Shown piece by piece: positions 5,274 to 6,944 of a stretch of 6,944 bases of DNA (its first letter is position 1; the number at the start of each line of letters is the position of its first letter). The DNA comes from Dehalococcoidia bacterium (GTDB taxonomy: Bacteria; Chloroflexota; Dehalococcoidia; JACVQG01; JAHKAY01): assembly GCA_030740315.1 (NCBI GenBank), contig JASLXN010000044.1, positions 1 through 6,944 of the forward strand, written 5' to 3'. Under the pieces are notes generated by a model, which did not search any database, was not told the origin of the DNA, and was given only the letters and a program-made list of their open reading frames with translations. The translations under genes and the position numbers were made by a program.

Positions 5274-6506
5274 TTACAGTGCCCCCCTTGCCTTGAGTTC
5301 ATCAAGTTCCTGGGCGCTGAGGCCCAATAGGTTGCCGAGAATCTCCTGGTTATGCTGGCCCACCATAGGGGGGGGGGTGGGTGCGAACGGTGGTGCCGCT
5401 GACATCTTGATAGGGTTGCCGATGACCTTTACCTTCCCCAGTACCGGGTCGTCTACCTCCCAGAATGTCTGACGGGCCTCTAGATGAGGACAGACTACGA
5501 TATCCTCTACATCCTGCGTCGGTCCTGCGGGCACCCCGTGCTCCAGCATAAGGTCGCACACCGTCTGGCGGGACTTGTCCGCCATCCAGCCTTCTACGAT
5601 AGGGCGGAGGACTGTCTCCAAGTTCAAGGCGCGCTCATTACCGTTTCCCAGTCCCGGCCGGCCCACCAGGTCCTCCCGGCCTATGGCCGTGCAGAACCTT
5701 TGCCATATCTTCTCCCCACCCACAGCCAGTACCACATAGCCGTCTTGGGCTTTAAAGGGACCAAAGGGGGCACTGGTTGCCAGAGCGCCGCGCGGTATCT
5801 TCACACCGGCCATGAGATAAAGGTTAATGGACAGGTTGTTGAGGGCCACCATGTTATCGTACATGGCCACATCCACATGCTGGCCCAGACCGGTGCGGTG
5901 CCGCATTTGCAGCGCCACCAGGGCAGAATAGGCCCCCATCATGCTAGGCACCGTATCCGCCATCACCGCTGTATTGTAGAGGGGTGACTGCTCCGGGCTG
6001 CCCGCGGCGAACATAAGACCGGACATGCCTTGGCCGATGGCATCGAAGGCGGGCCTGTCCATGTACGGCCCCGGCATAATATCCCCTTGGCCAAAGCCGC
6101 TGAGAGACACGAAGATGATGCCAGGATTGATTTTCTTAAGGACGGCATAGCCCACCCCCAGCCTGTCCATGACCCCAGGCCTCATGTTCTCCCACACGAT
6201 GTCCGATACTTTAACCAGGGACTTAAAGAGTTCTACGCCCTCCTGGTTTTGCAAGTTAATGGTGACGCTCTTTTTGTTGCGGGAGAGGCTAGCGGGAAGG
6301 ATGGGCACATCGCGCCCGTCGCTGCTCCTAACCGTAATGATCCTGCCCTGCTCTCCCTCGGGCGGCTCCACCTTGATGACCTCAGCCCCGGCATCGGCCA
6401 GCATCATTGTGCCGTGAGGACCCATCCTAAAGTGCTCTACGGCCAGAACCCTGATGCCACTTAAGGGGTGGAGCCCTACGGCTGTGGACTCACCTTTCTG
6501 TGCCAA
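5274..6506 (-). CDS. CaiB/BaiF family (type III) CoA-transferase
   Basis: Class III CoA-transferases move CoA between carboxylic acids through an aspartyl-CoA thioester, acting as intertwined dimers in the cytoplasm. This 410-residue protein has the usual length and order: GIRVLAVEHFRMGP (17-30), LADAGAEVIKVEPPEG (36-51), SRNKKSVTINL (75-85), ENMRPGVMDRLG (106-117), FVSLSGFGQ (132-140) and RPAFDAIGQGMSGLM (151-165). Asp155 matches the catalytic aspartate of formyl-CoA transferase. The C-terminal HGVPAGPTQDVEDI and GNPIKMS blocks are present. The substrate cannot be told from sequence. The start is TTG 6506-6504: it follows AGGAGG (complement of 6511-6516), the only later Met at residue 28 would cut a conserved block, and an in-frame TGA lies four codons upstream. 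That TGA is the stop of the AOR gene, so the two are surely cotranscribed. Confidence 0.92.
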   Translation of the reverse strand: MAQKGESTAVGLHPLSGIRVLAVEHFRMGPHGTMMLADAGAEVIKVEPPEGEQGRIITVRSSDGRDVPILPASLSRNKKSVTINLQNQEGVELFKSLVKVSDIVWENMRPGVMDRLGVGYAVLKKINPGIIFVSLSGFGQGDIMPGPYMDRPAFDAIGQGMSGLMFAAGSPEQSPLYNTAVMADTVPSMMGAYSALVALQMRHRTGLGQHVDVAMYDNMVALNNLSINLYLMAGVKIPRGALATSAPFGPFKAQDGYVVLAVGGEKIWQRFCTAIGREDLVGRPGLGNGNERALNLETVLRPIVEGWMADKSRQTVCDLMLEHGVPAGPTQDVEDIVVCPHLEARQTFWEVDDPVLGKVKVIGNPIKMSAAPPFAPTPPPMVGQHNQEILGNLLGLSAQELDELKARGAL

Positions 6507-6510
6507 AGCT

Positions 6511-6517
6511 CCTCCTC
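6511..6517 (-). promoter_or_regulatory. Ribosome binding site deciding the TTG start of the CoA-transferase
   Basis: GAGGAGG on the - strand partly overlaps the TGA of the upstream AOR gene and ends four bases before TTG 6506-6504. The spacing is short, but the strength of the motif and the lack of any other initiator between the stop and the first conserved block support this start. Confidence 0.6.
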
Positions 6518-6944
6518 AGCCCAGGGCGCTGTTCTTTTCCAACACCTGAGCTACATCCTCCAGGCCAAGCTCCACCAGCTTCTGGCGTTTGGGCAACGAG
6601 GTCTGCTCATCCCAGCCATGGAAGCCGTAGTATTCATCGAGTGCCTTGTCAATATAATCTTCGGCCTTCCAACCCTTCCCAGTCCCTTCGGACACCTCTT
6701 CCTTCTGCCAGCGGTAGCATAACGAGTCATGCTCCCGGCGGAAACCCAACAAGGAGTTGAAGGCTTTCTCCAGGTTAACAATTCTCTCTCCAGCCAGTTC
6801 CATCTCCTCCGAAGTTATCCTGAGTCCGGTGGCGGCATATATTGCGTCAATGAACATCTCCATGGGGTAGCGTACTGGGTCCGAGCCGGCCAGCATGGTG
6901 CAGATGCCCAAGGAGTTGGTTATGGCGGTGTGGATCTCTCCCAA
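6516..6944 (-). CDS. Aldehyde:ferredoxin oxidoreductase family protein, C-terminal part (5' end outside window)
   Basis: AOR-family enzymes use a tungsten (or molybdenum) bis-pterin centre and a 4Fe-4S cluster to oxidise aldehydes, or in reverse reduce acids, with ferredoxin; some members do other ring or acyl chemistry. Only the last 142 residues are present and the frame is open at the window edge. Visible family blocks are NSLGIC (Cys codon at 6900-6902, matching the last 4Fe-4S ligand of AORs), AGERIVNLEKAFNSLLGFRREHD and KALDEYYGFHGWDEQTSLPKRQKLVELGLEDVA, the standard AOR ending. The cofactor-binding N-terminal domain is off the window, so subfamily and metal cannot be decided. It ends in TGA at 6516-6518, and the CoA-transferase begins nine bases later in the same frame. 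Confidence 0.88.
   Translation of the reverse strand: MGEIHTAITNSLGICTMLAGSDPVRYPMEMFIDAIYAATGLRITSEEMELAGERIVNLEKAFNSLLGFRREHDSLCYRWQKEEVSEGTGKGWKAEDYIDKALDEYYGFHGWDEQTSLPKRQKLVELGLEDVAQVLEKNSALG

Noticed and set aside
5484..5987. 167-residue + strand open frame inside the CoA-transferase gene
   Set aside because: Antisense shadow with no recognisable domain.

Overview
This is a GC-rich bacterial window. It most resembles a Chloroflexota genome, probably of the Dehalococcoidia type. The basis is the archaeal-like MetRS with four Cys-x2-Cys zinc knuckles and an xLSTSRN signature, the metG to polyprenyl-synthase linkage close to ftsH, and an aldehyde:ferredoxin oxidoreductase (AOR) family gene beside a CaiB/BaiF CoA-transferase. 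The assignment is an inference from gene content and sequence style, not from a search.

Layout, left to right. On the + strand, the C-terminal half of ftsH (1-914) is followed closely by moaD (931-1176) and moaE (1173-1577), the two subunits of molybdopterin synthase, which overlap by four bases. From about 1578 to 2205 the sequence becomes visibly richer in A/T and holds no intact gene. It carries, on the - strand, a decayed DUF805 membrane-protein gene (1632-2042) with one nonsense codon and two frameshifts, and upstream of it the startless tail of another reading frame (2061-2204). On the - strand, metG (3180-4835) and a long-chain polyprenyl diphosphate synthase gene (2206-3183) overlap as GTGA and form a translationally coupled pair. 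An extended -10 element and a Shine-Dalgarno sequence sit directly before metG. At the right end, also on the - strand, the C-terminal part of an AOR-family enzyme runs in from outside the window (6516-6944) and is followed after nine bases by a CaiB/BaiF CoA-transferase (5274-6506) with a TTG start.

The gap between the CoA-transferase and metG (about 4926-5273) has no gene. It holds a series of inverted repeats ending, on the - strand, in a hairpin followed by a T-tract. It is at least the terminator of the AOR/CoA-transferase unit and may be a structured RNA.

Functional links. MoaD/MoaE make molybdopterin, the ligand of the tungsten or molybdenum site in AOR-family enzymes, so the two ends of the window plausibly serve one metabolism. 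AOR converts aldehydes and acids, and the CoA-transferase could pass the acid to CoA. The most unusual points are MoaD, whose usual C-terminal Gly-Gly is followed by Gln-Pro, the structured terminator region, and the triple-lesion DUF805 relic.
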